In this document: piece by piece, positions 24,008 through 33,036 of the stretch
Layout: each line of letters starts with the position of its first letter
Position numbering within the stretch: position 1 is the first letter of the stretch
Assembly (NCBI RefSeq): GCF_022347765.1
Contig: NZ_JAKRFZ010000002.1
Coordinates: forward strand, 496,001 to 560,000
Source: Pseudoalteromonas sp. OOF1S-7
Lineage (GTDB): Bacteria; Pseudomonadota; Gammaproteobacteria; Enterobacterales; Alteromonadaceae
Direction of reading: 5' to 3'
Length of the DNA: 64,000 nucleotides
The notes under the pieces: generated by a model
What the model saw: only the letters and a program-made list of their open reading frames with translations
Told to the model about the DNA's origin: nothing
Databases searched by the model: none
Made by a program: the position numbers and the translations under genes

Positions 24008-27000
24008 ATGCCACTAACTCAATTTTCTGATCCTTACATTCAGGATCGCTTTCAGTCGACGCAATATGAGCTCATTCACAAGATAGGCGAAGGCGGTTTT
24101 GGTAAGGTTTACAAAGCAAAGAATAAAAACACCGACCAGCTAGTGGCAATCAAGTTTCTGGCACTTGAGCCACATCTGGACGAAGCCAAAAAACACCGTT
24201 ACATTGAGCGATTTAAACGTGAAACCTCGCTCAGCAGTCAGCTGCAGCACCCGCATATTGTTCGCCTGCTGGATAAAGGCCAGGTAGACGAAAACCTGCT
24301 GTATGGCGTGTTTGAATATGTGGAAGGCCAGTCACTGCGCGAGCACCTCATCCAGGAAGGTGCGTTAGACGCAGTAGACGCCACCGACATTATGTTGCAG
24401 GTACTGGATGCCCTGATCCATGCACACCAAAAAGGCATAGTCCATCGGGATATTAAACCTGCCAACATCATGCTGACCCAGGCTGGCGCAAAAACCTACG
24501 CCAAGATCCTCGACTTTGGTATCGGCACGCTCAGCCAGGAAAGCCGCCATCAGGACTTTGCCACGCTGACACTCACCCAGGAAACTCTGGGTACACCTTC
24601 GTACAGTGCCCCCGAGCAGTTACGTGGTGAACCGGCCTCTGCCAAAACCGATATCTATGTATGGGGTCTGGTATTTTTAGAATGTCTGACCGGCTTACCA
24701 GCCGTTACCGGCTCCAGTATTGCCTCGATTTATCACAAGCAATTGAGCGATGTTCATATTCCGCTGCCCAGCGCCTTGCTTGGCCACCCGCTGTCGGGAT
24801 TATTGCGCCGTGTGCTACAAAAGAATGCCACAGAGCGGGTGATCACGGGGGAAGAGGCCTTCAGTGAACTTAACTCCATGAATGTGTCGAACCTGGTGGG
24901 CGTACTGGCAGATGTCCAGGCGCAACATGGTTACGACGATGCCACTGTGGTCCTGCGCACCGACGACCCTAATCACCCCGGCCAGCAGGATTACACCACG
25001 CTGACAGAGCGCAAACAGATCACCGTTATGGCACTGCGCCTCAGCGCTAAAATGCTCGATGAAAACACCAAAGACTTAGATGTCATCGACACCCTGTTTA
25101 AGTCGCAGCGCAACACCTGTATTGATATTGCCACCCGCTTTGGTGCGTATCATGTAGGCAATCTGGCCGATACTGCGCTGTTCTACTTTGGTTACCCCGT
25201 TGCCAGCGACAACGACACCCGGCTGAGCGCACGTACCGCACTGGATGTGATCAGTGAACTGGGCAAGCGTAATGCACTGATGCAGGAAGCCCACGGCGTG
25301 CAGCTCAATGCCCATATTGGCCTGCATTCGGGCATTTTTGTCACCTACGCCAATGCCGTGCCAGAGGGCCACATTGCCAACACAGCCATGCAGCTGGCTC
25401 GCATGGCAGGTGAACGTCAGATTTTGTGTACCGCAGAATCCCGCGCCATCCTTGAGCCTTACAGTGAGTTCGATTATTTCGACAATATGCAGCTGGGTAT
25501 GGCGTTTGAACAACAGGCCATTTATAACCTCAAGGGCGAAAAACGTGTAGAAGCCTTTGGCTTTATGCGTGGTACACGCCATCATCACAAGCTGATTGGC
25601 CGCCAGAGCGAACTGGACAAAACCCTGTCTATTATCAATAACGAACAACAAACCACCCGGGTTGCCCATATTTACGGTGAAGCCGGCATTGGTAAGTCTC
25701 GGTTATTGCAAGAAATTCGCGCCAACGCCGGTAAATACCAGCACCTGGTTGCCCAGTGTTTGCCCGAGCACCAGAACAACGCGCTCTACCCTATTCTGAC
25801 GCTGGTGCGTTACCTGTTTAATACCAGCAATCTCAGCAATACAGAGGTCATAGACCTGTTTGTATCGCTGCTTAATGAACAAGACAGCACACTCAACACC
25901 GAGACTATTTTGCCAATCCTGCTGGTGTGGCTGAATATTGAGTTGCCCGAAGACATGCAGCCATCGTCACTGGCGCCGGACGCACAAAAAGAATTGCTGT
26001 TCAAAGGCCTGAGTGCCCTGCTGCTGTCGCACAAATTCAGCCTCAGCAACCACAAGCTGTACATCATTGAAGACATTCACTGGGCAGATTCCACCACTTT
26101 GGAGTTTATCCACCACTTTGCAGCCAACCTGAGCGATGGTAGCGTGCTGATCAGCACCTCGCGCCAGCCTAAGCCAGACAGCCTGCACGACCTGACATTG
26201 CTGGAGCTGGAGCTACACAAGCTCACCGCCAAAGCAACCGAAGACTTCATCGAGCAACTGTTCGAAGGCAAAGCCGTCTCGAAAAACGTACGCGATATCC
26301 TGGTTAGCCGCACCGATGGCATCCCGCTGTTTATCGAAGAGCTGGTCGATATGCTGAAACAAAAAGCACTCGTCAGCGAGCAAAGCGGCGAAGTCAACTT
26401 CGTCAGCCCGGATAAACTCGATCAGGTCCCCAGCAGCCTGCGCGAATCACTACAGCAAAAACTCGACAGCCTGGTACACGCCAAAGAAACCGCACAGCTC
26501 GCCGCCACCATAGGCCGCGAATTCGAATACGACCTGCTCGTCGCCGCGTCATCACTCAGCGAAGATCAGATCCAAAACGACCTGAATGAACTGATCGAGA
26601 AAGACCTCATCATTCAACAACGCCGGGTTGAAAGTGACAGTTATATCTTTAAACACGCGCTGGTGAGAGATGCGGCTTATGGGAGTATGAACCCAAAAGA
26701 CAAGGTCAGGAATCACGGAAGAATTGGAGACACCCTCAGCATTGAATATGCTAATTCTAATTTCGATGAACCGCTAGTCATATCTAATCATTACTACAAT
26801 GCAGATAAAATTGATAACGCAGTATCATTTCGCACCAAAGCAATTAATAAGCAAGTGAGAAGTTCGGCTCACTCATCAGCAATTGTGATAGGTGACGAAG
26901 CTCTCAGCTGGCTTGAAAACTACAAAGAGCACAAAGGCTCTATGTTGAATGAACTAGACCTCCACAAAGCCATGCTACCTTCTATCATGACTCTGTTTGG

Positions 27001-28111
27001 CTATGGTGCAGAAAGAGTTTTAAGTTGGGGTAATCGGGTTGCCGAAATTGTTCAAAGTCCTTGGCTCGACGACAAACAGCAAGACTCTCTCTTCGACATG
27101 TACAAGAAAAGTCAATGGACTCTATTCATGTCGGCACATTATGCTTCGCACAGGAGCAAAGCTCGTGCTTTAGGGGAAAGTTTACTTGAAGCTGTAAGAG
27201 AAAAAGGGAATAGACAAGATATTATCGTAGTGCTCGTCCACGTAGCTCAAGCATACAATATCGACGGCGACCTTTTATCTGCTAGTGAACTATATGAAGA
27301 GGCACTAGAGCTATACAATGATGAACAAGACGCCGCACTCGCTCTTGAGTACGGAATGAACATTAAGGTTCAAATTTTATCTCTCGCATCATATAACTAC
27401 CTCCATTTAGGGTTACTGAGAAAAGCTAAATATTGTGCTTATGAATCTGCACGTTATGCAGAGGACCTAAACTCCATTGGAGAGATAGTATTTGCAAATA
27501 TTTTTGTAGCCCTCTATCACATTTTCCTGAAACAACACGATAAAGTTGTCGATAATTGGTCTCGTTTTCAGGAGCTATATGGTGCTCAAGCAAGGGGGAA
27601 TGTGTTTCATTTACACTTCCTTGAGTGCTACAGCTATTCATCTGCCAAAGACACGAGAATGGCGCGTGAGGCGCTGAACAAACAAATTGAAACGGGACAA
27701 ACTTTTGCTGCAGGGTACTACGTAACACACCTAGCAGAAGCATATATAGAAGAAGGCGGTTTGAGTGAAGCGCTTGACTTAATGACTTCATCTTTCGAAC
27801 GCTGTGAACGCCAAGGAGAGCTTTCAGTGATGCCATTTATTAAAAAAACGCTAGCTGAGTGTATGTACCTGGAACAAGGGAGTGCTAACGAGAAAATTAT
27901 CTCCTTGTTACATTCTTCAATAGATGCAGCTAAAGGCCAAAGCGCAAAGTTTTTTGAACTCGAAAGCCGTCTATATTTGTACTCTCTAAAGCAGGATAGA
28001 GAAAATTTTGAGCTACTAAGAGAAAACTATCACTGGTTTGTGAACAACGAGCAACTAGAAGATAGCCCTGTTTTCACCAAACTTTCTAGACTATTAAACG
28101 AGGAAAACTAA
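24008..28111 (+). CDS. TOMM-system kinase/cyclase-homology/ATPase/TPR fusion protein
   Basis: 1367 aa, near the ~1350 aa usual for the TOMM kinase/cyclase fusion family (TIGR03903 type), which accompanies thiazole/oxazole-modified microcin clusters. Domains: Ser/Thr kinase ~20-290 with intact GEGGFGKV loop, Lys49, HRD at 146-148 and DFG at 169-171; class III cyclase-homology ~334-510; P-loop NTPase ~575-880 with GEAGIGKS and Walker B LYIIEDIHWAD; a TPR-like helical sensor region from ~900 to the end. The cyclase part lacks the usual first metal-binding Asp (VMALRLS replaces the FxD strand), so nucleotide cyclisation is doubtful. It probably senses a signal and controls or scaffolds production of the peptide. 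The precursor gene follows after 1 nt. DNA coding for residues after ~878 is much AT-richer than the first two thirds. Confidence 0.9.
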   Translation: MPLTQFSDPYIQDRFQSTQYELIHKIGEGGFGKVYKAKNKNTDQLVAIKFLALEPHLDEAKKHRYIERFKRETSLSSQLQHPHIVRLLDKGQVDENLLYGVFEYVEGQSLREHLIQEGALDAVDATDIMLQVLDALIHAHQKGIVHRDIKPANIMLTQAGAKTYAKILDFGIGTLSQESRHQDFATLTLTQETLGTPSYSAPEQLRGEPASAKTDIYVWGLVFLECLTGLPAVTGSSIASIYHKQLSDVHIPLPSALLGHPLSGLLRRVLQKNATERVITGEEAFSELNSMNVSNLVGVLADVQAQHGYDDATVVLRTDDPNHPGQQDYTTLTERKQITVMALRLSAKMLDENTKDLDVIDTLFKSQRNTCIDIATRFGAYHVGNLADTALFYFGYPVASDNDTRLSARTALDVISELGKRNALMQEAHGVQLNAHIGLHSGIFVTYANAVPEGHIANTAMQLARMAGERQILCTAESRAILEPYSEFDYFDNMQLGMAFEQQAIYNLKGEKRVEAFGFMRGTRHHHKLIGRQSELDKTLSIINNEQQTTRVAHIYGEAGIGKSRLLQEIRANAGKYQHLVAQCLPEHQNNALYPILTLVRYLFNTSNLSNTEVIDLFVSLLNEQDSTLNTETILPILLVWLNIELPEDMQPSSLAPDAQKELLFKGLSALLLSHKFSLSNHKLYIIEDIHWADSTTLEFIHHFAANLSDGSVLISTSRQPKPDSLHDLTLLELELHKLTAKATEDFIEQLFEGKAVSKNVRDILVSRTDGIPLFIEELVDMLKQKALVSEQSGEVNFVSPDKLDQVPSSLRESLQQKLDSLVHAKETAQLAATIGREFEYDLLVAASSLSEDQIQNDLNELIEKDLIIQQRRVESDSYIFKHALVRDAAYGSMNPKDKVRNHGRIGDTLSIEYANSNFDEPLVISNHYYNADKIDNAVSFRTKAINKQVRSSAHSSAIVIGDEALSWLENYKEHKGSMLNELDLHKAMLPSIMTLFGYGAERVLSWGNRVAEIVQSPWLDDKQQDSLFDMYKKSQWTLFMSAHYASHRSKARALGESLLEAVREKGNRQDIIVVLVHVAQAYNIDGDLLSASELYEEALELYNDEQDAALALEYGMNIKVQILSLASYNYLHLGLLRKAKYCAYESARYAEDLNSIGEIVFANIFVALYHIFLKQHDKVVDNWSRFQELYGAQARGNVFHLHFLECYSYSSAKDTRMAREALNKQIETGQTFAAGYYVTHLAEAYIEEGGLSEALDLMTSSFERCERQGELSVMPFIKKTLAECMYLEQGSANEKIISLLHSSIDAAKGQSAKFFELESRLYLYSLKQDRENFELLRENYHWFVNNEQLEDSPVFTKLSRLLNEEN

Positions 28112-28112
28112 A

Positions 28113-28838
28113 ATGTCTGACAATTTTCATAAACTAGGTACAAGATATGGCTTTGGTAGCCATGTAGAGGAGTCCGAGCCAACTCCTGTAGATAATGTAT
28201 TAGCAATTAGTGCATGGCACTCCGCCCTGAGCCGGATGATCGCATATACTTGGAAAAACTGGGACAATGATCAAGAGCTAGATTATATCGTAAAGTTCCC
28301 TGAGTATTACTTAGCAAAATTTGGCTTTTTCCCACAAATCCCAGCCTATCAAACTAAGGTTCGATTTGTAATTCGTAAAGGCGACTCTGTCACTTTCACA
28401 CATGGTGACCGAAATGCTGGAGGAACTATATCAGCAACAGTTGCTGGTGAGCCGGAAACTCAGCAGATTGTAGAACAATTACAACCGTGCCCAGATTACA
28501 TATCAAATAATCCTGATTTTCAAACTAGTAGTAACATAGAATCTGTAACAAGCATTTGTGGTGATTGCGAACAGCCACCTTCAGATGAAGAAATCAAAAA
28601 TAAGCTCATTGAAATGCTTGGACTTGACGGCCACACTGACGGCTCTGATCTTCCACCGCTGCACAATGGATGGCAATTCAAAGATATGAGCGAATTAACG
28701 GGCTGCTTCATTGTTACCATTCCACCAAAACCAGACTTATCACACATAGATAACGAATCACAAAAGTCAATGGTTGAATCACAAGCTATAAGCGACTTCA
28801 TGGATATTTGTAGAAGCCAGCCATTTACCTCGTGCTAA
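28113..28838 (+). CDS. TOMM/RiPP precursor-like protein, BMA_0021/BMA_0022 type with NHLP-like leader
   Basis: 241 aa. Residues ~30-95 (AWHSALSRMIAYTWKNWD, then FPEYYLAKFGFFPQIP and TKVRFVIRKGDSV) resemble a nitrile-hydratase-alpha-like leader as in NHLP and BMA_0021-family TOMM precursors, which travel with the kinase/cyclase fusion upstream. The C-terminal half has a Cys-rich turn (C149-GD-C152), a Pro-rich stretch and ends in ...CRSQPFTSC. No compact Ser/Thr/Cys-rich core and no Gly-Gly leader-cleavage site is obvious, so the modified residues cannot be named. The start ATG is 1 nt after the kinase stop, with GAGG upstream. Assignment as modification substrate rests on family resemblance and position. 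It could instead be a leader-fold accessory protein. Confidence 0.72.
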   Translation: MSDNFHKLGTRYGFGSHVEESEPTPVDNVLAISAWHSALSRMIAYTWKNWDNDQELDYIVKFPEYYLAKFGFFPQIPAYQTKVRFVIRKGDSVTFTHGDRNAGGTISATVAGEPETQQIVEQLQPCPDYISNNPDFQTSSNIESVTSICGDCEQPPSDEEIKNKLIEMLGLDGHTDGSDLPPLHNGWQFKDMSELTGCFIVTIPPKPDLSHIDNESQKSMVESQAISDFMDICRSQPFTSC

Positions 28839-28855
28839 TTACGCATCAAAATACG

Positions 28856-28879
28856 GAGAAGCAGCTACTGCTGCTTCTC
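28856..28879 (+). terminator. Attenuator-type hairpin between precursor and modification genes
   Basis: A perfect 10-bp stem GAGAAGCAGC / GCTGCTTCTC with a 4-nt loop, followed by GTTTA, starts 17 nt after the precursor stop and ends 23 nt before the next ATG. The short T-run suggests partial termination, which would make the precursor transcript more abundant than the enzyme transcripts, as in other RiPP operons. Confidence 0.6.
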
Positions 28880-28902
28880 GTTTAACCCAAAAGAAGGCCC
28901 AT

Positions 28903-30051
28903 ATGACACTCATAGACTGTGACAGGCATGTAATGGAGCCACTACATTTGTGGCAAGACTATGTCCATCCAGAGGTTTTTAAAGAGTACCCCGTGTATTT
29001 TCGAAATGAAAGTTCACCTGAGAAAACAGCTCTAGATAGTATTCAAAATGCCGAAAAAGCAGCAAAACTCCCTCCAACATATTATATCGGTGACCATCCA
29101 ATTCTGAATAACTGGGGGGCAGACATACAGCAGGAAACCGCCAAAAGGCCAAGAAATACTGAAGACCGAAAGCTTGCCAGCAGTGGTATGGGTCAACTAC
29201 AAAGCATGCTTAACGACGGTGTAGACCGTGCAGTTATATTCCCTACCTTTACAGGCTATATAGTAAACCATCAGGCATTGCCCGCACCTGTATCGATAGA
29301 GTATGCTAACGCTTACAACAAGTGGATTCTTAATTACTGCGCAATGAATTACGAGAAAATGATTCCTGCCGCAGTGGTGAGTAGACACGACCCGCGCACC
29401 CTTGTAAACCAGTTGAAAACTATATTAAAGCAAGGTTTTAGTACAGTAACCCTGAGACCTGAACCCATCATGGGATTGCACCTAGGCAGCGAAGAGTACG
29501 AGCCTTTTTGGCAATTATGTGAACAAAACGACATCACTATTGCGTTCCATGGTGGTACTCATTTACATGGCCCTACCGTAGGAGCAGATCGATTTAATTC
29601 TCGTTTCAGCTTACATGCCTGTTCACATGCCTTAGAAGCACAACTCGCTTTTCTGAGTTTACTGGAAGGTGGTGTGCTAGAGAAATATAAAAAACTAAAA
29701 TTCGTCTTTCTAGAAGCCGGCGCCGCTTGGGTCCCTTACTGGCTGTGGAGGCTAGACAACATTTGTTATGAAGAGTTTCCTGAATTAATCAAAGATAAGT
29801 TGCCAAATAAACCATCATATTATTTCAAACAAAACTGCTGGGTGAGTATTGAACCTCAGGAGCCTTGCTTGAACGAAGTTGTTAAGCTCATAGGAAGTGA
29901 TAAACTACTATTTGGTTCTGATTTCCCACACCCTGATCATGAAGGGGTAAACACAGAGTGTATATATCAAGAAACATCTCTAAGCAAAGAAATTGTTAAT
30001 CAAATCCTAGAAGTAAACCCACTAAAATGCTTTGGAAGTTTCCGTGGATAA
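28903..30051 (+). CDS. Amidohydrolase (Amidohydro_2 superfamily TIM barrel)
   Basis: 382 aa, metal-dependent hydrolase or decarboxylase of the PF04909 type. Visible metal-site motifs are the N-terminal DCDRHVMEP (the usual DxH becomes D-R-H), AFHGGTHLHG in the central barrel, and the C-terminal GSDFPHPDHEG with the conserved Asp. It has no signal peptide, so it is cytoplasmic. The ATG follows GAAGG by a few nt. In the TOMM cluster it could hydrolyse or decarboxylate a modified residue or remove a follower; nothing in the sequence fixes the reaction. It overlaps the next gene by 8 nt, so translation is coupled. The base composition is AT-rich like the precursor and oxygenase genes. Confidence 0.85.
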   Translation: MTLIDCDRHVMEPLHLWQDYVHPEVFKEYPVYFRNESSPEKTALDSIQNAEKAAKLPPTYYIGDHPILNNWGADIQQETAKRPRNTEDRKLASSGMGQLQSMLNDGVDRAVIFPTFTGYIVNHQALPAPVSIEYANAYNKWILNYCAMNYEKMIPAAVVSRHDPRTLVNQLKTILKQGFSTVTLRPEPIMGLHLGSEEYEPFWQLCEQNDITIAFHGGTHLHGPTVGADRFNSRFSLHACSHALEAQLAFLSLLEGGVLEKYKKLKFVFLEAGAAWVPYWLWRLDNICYEEFPELIKDKLPNKPSYYFKQNCWVSIEPQEPCLNEVVKLIGSDKLLFGSDFPHPDHEGVNTECIYQETSLSKEIVNQILEVNPLKCFGSFRG

Positions 30052-30796
30052 TTGCTCTACATTGGGTTTTGCTATTTTCGATAGCCAAATCATTAACCAT
30101 ACACTCCTTGACTCAGCCCACCAACAAATTGGTCGCATAATTAATGGACACAGCGATACTGGGCAGTCACATTGGGGCCTTGTAAACGGCATCGACAATA
30201 ACTCGTTGACCAGAATTGCTCAGCCTCATTTTTGTAGCCAGGCGTTTTATCAGCTCTTAACTGAAAGCGACATAGGACCTTTGATCGCTGACGTTTTGAA
30301 ATGCCGCAAGTTAAAGGTTTGGGGCAGCCAGCTTTATATTAAGCCACCAGGTCACTCTCCTTCACTCAACGTTGGCTGGCACCGAGATTCTCAGCATATG
30401 CCCTTTTTTAAATCAGGCGTTGCAACTTTGTGGATCCCATTTTCTGCGACCTCTTTGGATACGGGCTGTTTGAAATATATTGGCGGTTCACAAAACACAA
30501 AAGAGTACGTTCAGCCTTTGGGAGGTCAGGAGCTTAATCTGAGAGCAGAAACTCAACGCCTTTCACATTTTTCAACTGGAAAATACTCAGAAACACCTGT
30601 AGAAGTTCCTCTCGGAGGTTTCTCTTTACATCATTGGGATCTAATTCATGGCAGTGATGCAAATACCAGTGATAAAGCTCGAATCGCTTTATCCGTTGGC
30701 GTGTATACAGAAGATTTATGTGTAGACAGAAGCACTCCTGACTATGGGTATAGTGACATACTAAATAACCCTCGCCTTTGCCCATCATTAATATAA
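30044..30796 (+). CDS. Phytanoyl-CoA dioxygenase-like Fe(II)/2-oxoglutarate oxygenase
   Basis: 250 aa with GTG start at 30044. This start was chosen because GGAAG ends 5 nt upstream and the overlap with the amidohydrolase stop is 8 nt; a TTG at 30032 is the alternative. The iron-binding motif His113-Arg-Asp115 is in GWHRDSQHM. The distal His is in HWDLIHGSDAN, and the 2-oxoglutarate Arg is in KARIALSVGVYTED. These are the PhyH-family landmarks. It probably hydroxylates, desaturates or epimerises a residue of the precursor peptide or a released product. It is located between the amidohydrolase and the cyclodehydratase, 13 nt before the latter. A PhyH oxygenase is not a standard TOMM enzyme and would take the place of the missing flavin dehydrogenase only by speculation. 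Confidence 0.84.
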   Translation: MDNCSTLGFAIFDSQIINHTLLDSAHQQIGRIINGHSDTGQSHWGLVNGIDNNSLTRIAQPHFCSQAFYQLLTESDIGPLIADVLKCRKLKVWGSQLYIKPPGHSPSLNVGWHRDSQHMPFFKSGVATLWIPFSATSLDTGCLKYIGGSQNTKEYVQPLGGQELNLRAETQRLSHFSTGKYSETPVEVPLGGFSLHHWDLIHGSDANTSDKARIALSVGVYTEDLCVDRSTPDYGYSDILNNPRLCPSLI

Positions 30797-30809
30797 GAGA
30801 AAAAGACTA

Positions 30810-32816
30810 ATGAGCAGTTTTATAATGTGGAACCCTAAGTTTACCGTCATCACGGACAAACAAGGGAATGTATTTCTAACACATTACAGTCAAAATTATG
30901 TCTTGGAACGCAATCGGTTTCCACTTTTTCAGTACATTGATGGTAAGCACACGATCCAAGAGATTGCTCTTAAATCTAACGACCCACAAGAATCAGCCTT
31001 GTTCTATTATTATATTGATAACCTGATCCAAGCAGGGCTTGTAATATCACTGCAAGGACCAGAGGAAGTATGGGAACAGGACATAGAGTGCTCCGAGGTT
31101 GCTCTTATTGAAAACCGTGATATCAGGAAAACCGACTTATCTGGTTGTAATTTAGTTATAACAAAAGATATTCTAGAACTATCGGCACAAACGTTTCAGG
31201 CACATAATAAATGCCTGGTTATAGTCGAAGACTTCTTCAATCTGCTTGTTATTAGCCCGCCCTTAAAATCAGCAAGTGATTTTGAGTATTATGTAAAACT
31301 CAGGGCCAATAACCTGCCCATGAATTCCTATTTTTTAAAAAACTCTGATAATGCAACAACACGGTACTATCGCAAATCAAGCAACTTTATTGACAAGGCA
31401 CTCGCGCTAGTTGTGTCCAAACAGCTGCTGTCCTCTGATCAAGTATGCATCGTGTCTGATGACTTAAAGATAGATACTTTTCCATTTAGCTCCTGCCATA
31501 AGAATGCAAAGCAATGGTCAACAAAAATTGCACTAGAAAACTGCCCGATAGTTTTTGGTCGTGATGGCGGCTCGAGAAGCATGAAACCAGAACTAACAAA
31601 CAGCAAAATCTCTCCCTATATCAACCGATGCATTGGCCTAATTAATGAGCTTTCAACTCTGAGTAATTCAAAAGCAATAAAAATATACCGTAGCGCATTT
31701 TTCAAATGCCCGAACAAAAGCTTACCAACGCTCAATGTCGATGAGTTCAATCAAACCTGCCTTGGCAAAGGCGTCACGCACGAGCAATCCAAAGCCAGTG
31801 CTCTGTGTGAAGCAATAGAACGCAAGAACGCTCAGTATATTGGCGATGAGCCAAGTCAGGTGGTGCAGGCTCAACAACTTGATGCCCGTAGTTATGATTT
31901 TGCACAGCTGTTGCCCTACAGCGAGCAGCAATACGCCCGTTTCTCAGACCCCGCTGATTCTGAATCTCAGCGTAAACAAGCTGCGTTGCCTTATACTGGG
32001 GAAGCCGTCAATTGGACTGCACTTTGGTCACTCACTCGCGATGAAAAGGTTTACGTGCCTACCGTTTGCTGCTTTGCCAATACGCCGTTTGAGGAAGACC
32101 GCTTTGGCAAATGGCACTCCAATGGTTGTGCCGCTGGTAATAACCTGGAAGAAGCCATTTTACAGGCTTTATTTGAGTTGCTTGAGCGTGATGCAACTGC
32201 TATCTGGTGGTACAACCGCTTACCGCGCCCGCAATTTGAGTTAAGTGGTCTGGACCCGGATTATCTGGCACCGCTGCATGAAGCCATCACCGCTGAACAC
32301 GACTATTGGGTGCTGGACCTCACTGTGGATACCGGCGTGCCTGTAATGGCAGCGATTGGTCGTAACAAAACAACCCAGGGGTATGTATTTGGATTTGGCT
32401 GTCATTTAAAACCAGAAATGGCGGCGCAACGTGCGCTCACTGAGTTATGCCAGCTTATTCCTATCCGGGACCAAAATGGTGCACCGTTTGATTTTGATGC
32501 CATTACAGATGACAGCTTACTTTTGCCAGACGACCAGGCACCAAGGGCAAGTTATAAGCTGACTCAGAGCGGCGATCTGAAAGATGACATTCTGGCCATA
32601 GTTGAACAATTACACAGCCTGGATATGGAAACACTGGCACTGGATTATTCCCGCTCGCCTATTCCGCTGAGTACGGCTAAAGTCTTTGTACCCGGACTGT
32701 GCCACATCTGGCCACAACTAGGTAATCCAAGGTTGTACCATACACCGGTTAAACTGGGTTGGCTGGATAAAGCATTGACGGAGAAGACGATTAGTCAGCA
32801 GGGGTTGTATATTTAA
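30810..32816 (+). CDS. TOMM leader-binding (RRE/E1-like) - YcaO fusion cyclodehydratase
   Basis: 668 aa. Residues 1-85 form an RRE-like winged helix (NPKFTVITDKQGNVFL, then LFQYIDGKHTIQEIA and a helix ending AGLVI) that would bind the precursor leader. Residues ~90-290 look like a reduced E1/ThiF scaffold without CxxC zinc sites. From ~300 the YcaO domain begins, with ATP/Mg motifs KGVTHEQSKASALCEAIER, SNGCAAGNNLEEAILQALFE and AAQRALTELCQL. The C-terminus ends QQGLYI without the PxPxP tail common in TOMM D-proteins. Expected reaction: ATP-dependent backbone-amide activation of Cys/Ser/Thr to azolines, or a related YcaO chemistry. DNA of the N-terminal half is AT-rich and the YcaO half is GC-richer. 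Confidence 0.88.
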   Translation: MSSFIMWNPKFTVITDKQGNVFLTHYSQNYVLERNRFPLFQYIDGKHTIQEIALKSNDPQESALFYYYIDNLIQAGLVISLQGPEEVWEQDIECSEVALIENRDIRKTDLSGCNLVITKDILELSAQTFQAHNKCLVIVEDFFNLLVISPPLKSASDFEYYVKLRANNLPMNSYFLKNSDNATTRYYRKSSNFIDKALALVVSKQLLSSDQVCIVSDDLKIDTFPFSSCHKNAKQWSTKIALENCPIVFGRDGGSRSMKPELTNSKISPYINRCIGLINELSTLSNSKAIKIYRSAFFKCPNKSLPTLNVDEFNQTCLGKGVTHEQSKASALCEAIERKNAQYIGDEPSQVVQAQQLDARSYDFAQLLPYSEQQYARFSDPADSESQRKQAALPYTGEAVNWTALWSLTRDEKVYVPTVCCFANTPFEEDRFGKWHSNGCAAGNNLEEAILQALFELLERDATAIWWYNRLPRPQFELSGLDPDYLAPLHEAITAEHDYWVLDLTVDTGVPVMAAIGRNKTTQGYVFGFGCHLKPEMAAQRALTELCQLIPIRDQNGAPFDFDAITDDSLLLPDDQAPRASYKLTQSGDLKDDILAIVEQLHSLDMETLALDYSRSPIPLSTAKVFVPGLCHIWPQLGNPRLYHTPVKLGWLDKALTEKTISQQGLYI

Positions 32817-32877
32817 TTACGTAGGCCCTGGTGAATGGGAATAACCCAAATTGAAACACCCACTCGCCACTGAAAAG

Positions 32878-32898
32878 ATACCGGCTCAAGGCCGGTAT
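32878..32898. repeat. REP-like palindrome with CCGGC stem
   Basis: ATACCGGC-TCAAG-GCCGGTAT, a perfect 8-bp stem, followed by GACTTT. It resembles the element at 36147-36167 in its GGC-TC...GCCGG core and the following ATGAC. It is 61 nt after the YcaO fusion stop and may also act as terminator of the TOMM operon. Confidence 0.5.
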
Positions 32899-33036
32899 GA
32901 CTTTATACAGGGAGCATAATTGAATCGAAAAAGGAGCCTGTTTGTAGCGAGAATACTCAGTTTACATAGCGCCAGAGCCTCGGTTCGACGTTCATCACCC
33001 GCCCCAAATTCTGCGCTCCACACACATTGCACAACC

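Noticed and set aside
24238..26397. Minus-strand frames within the TOMM kinase gene
   Set aside because: Shadows of a gene with clear kinase and ATPase motifs.
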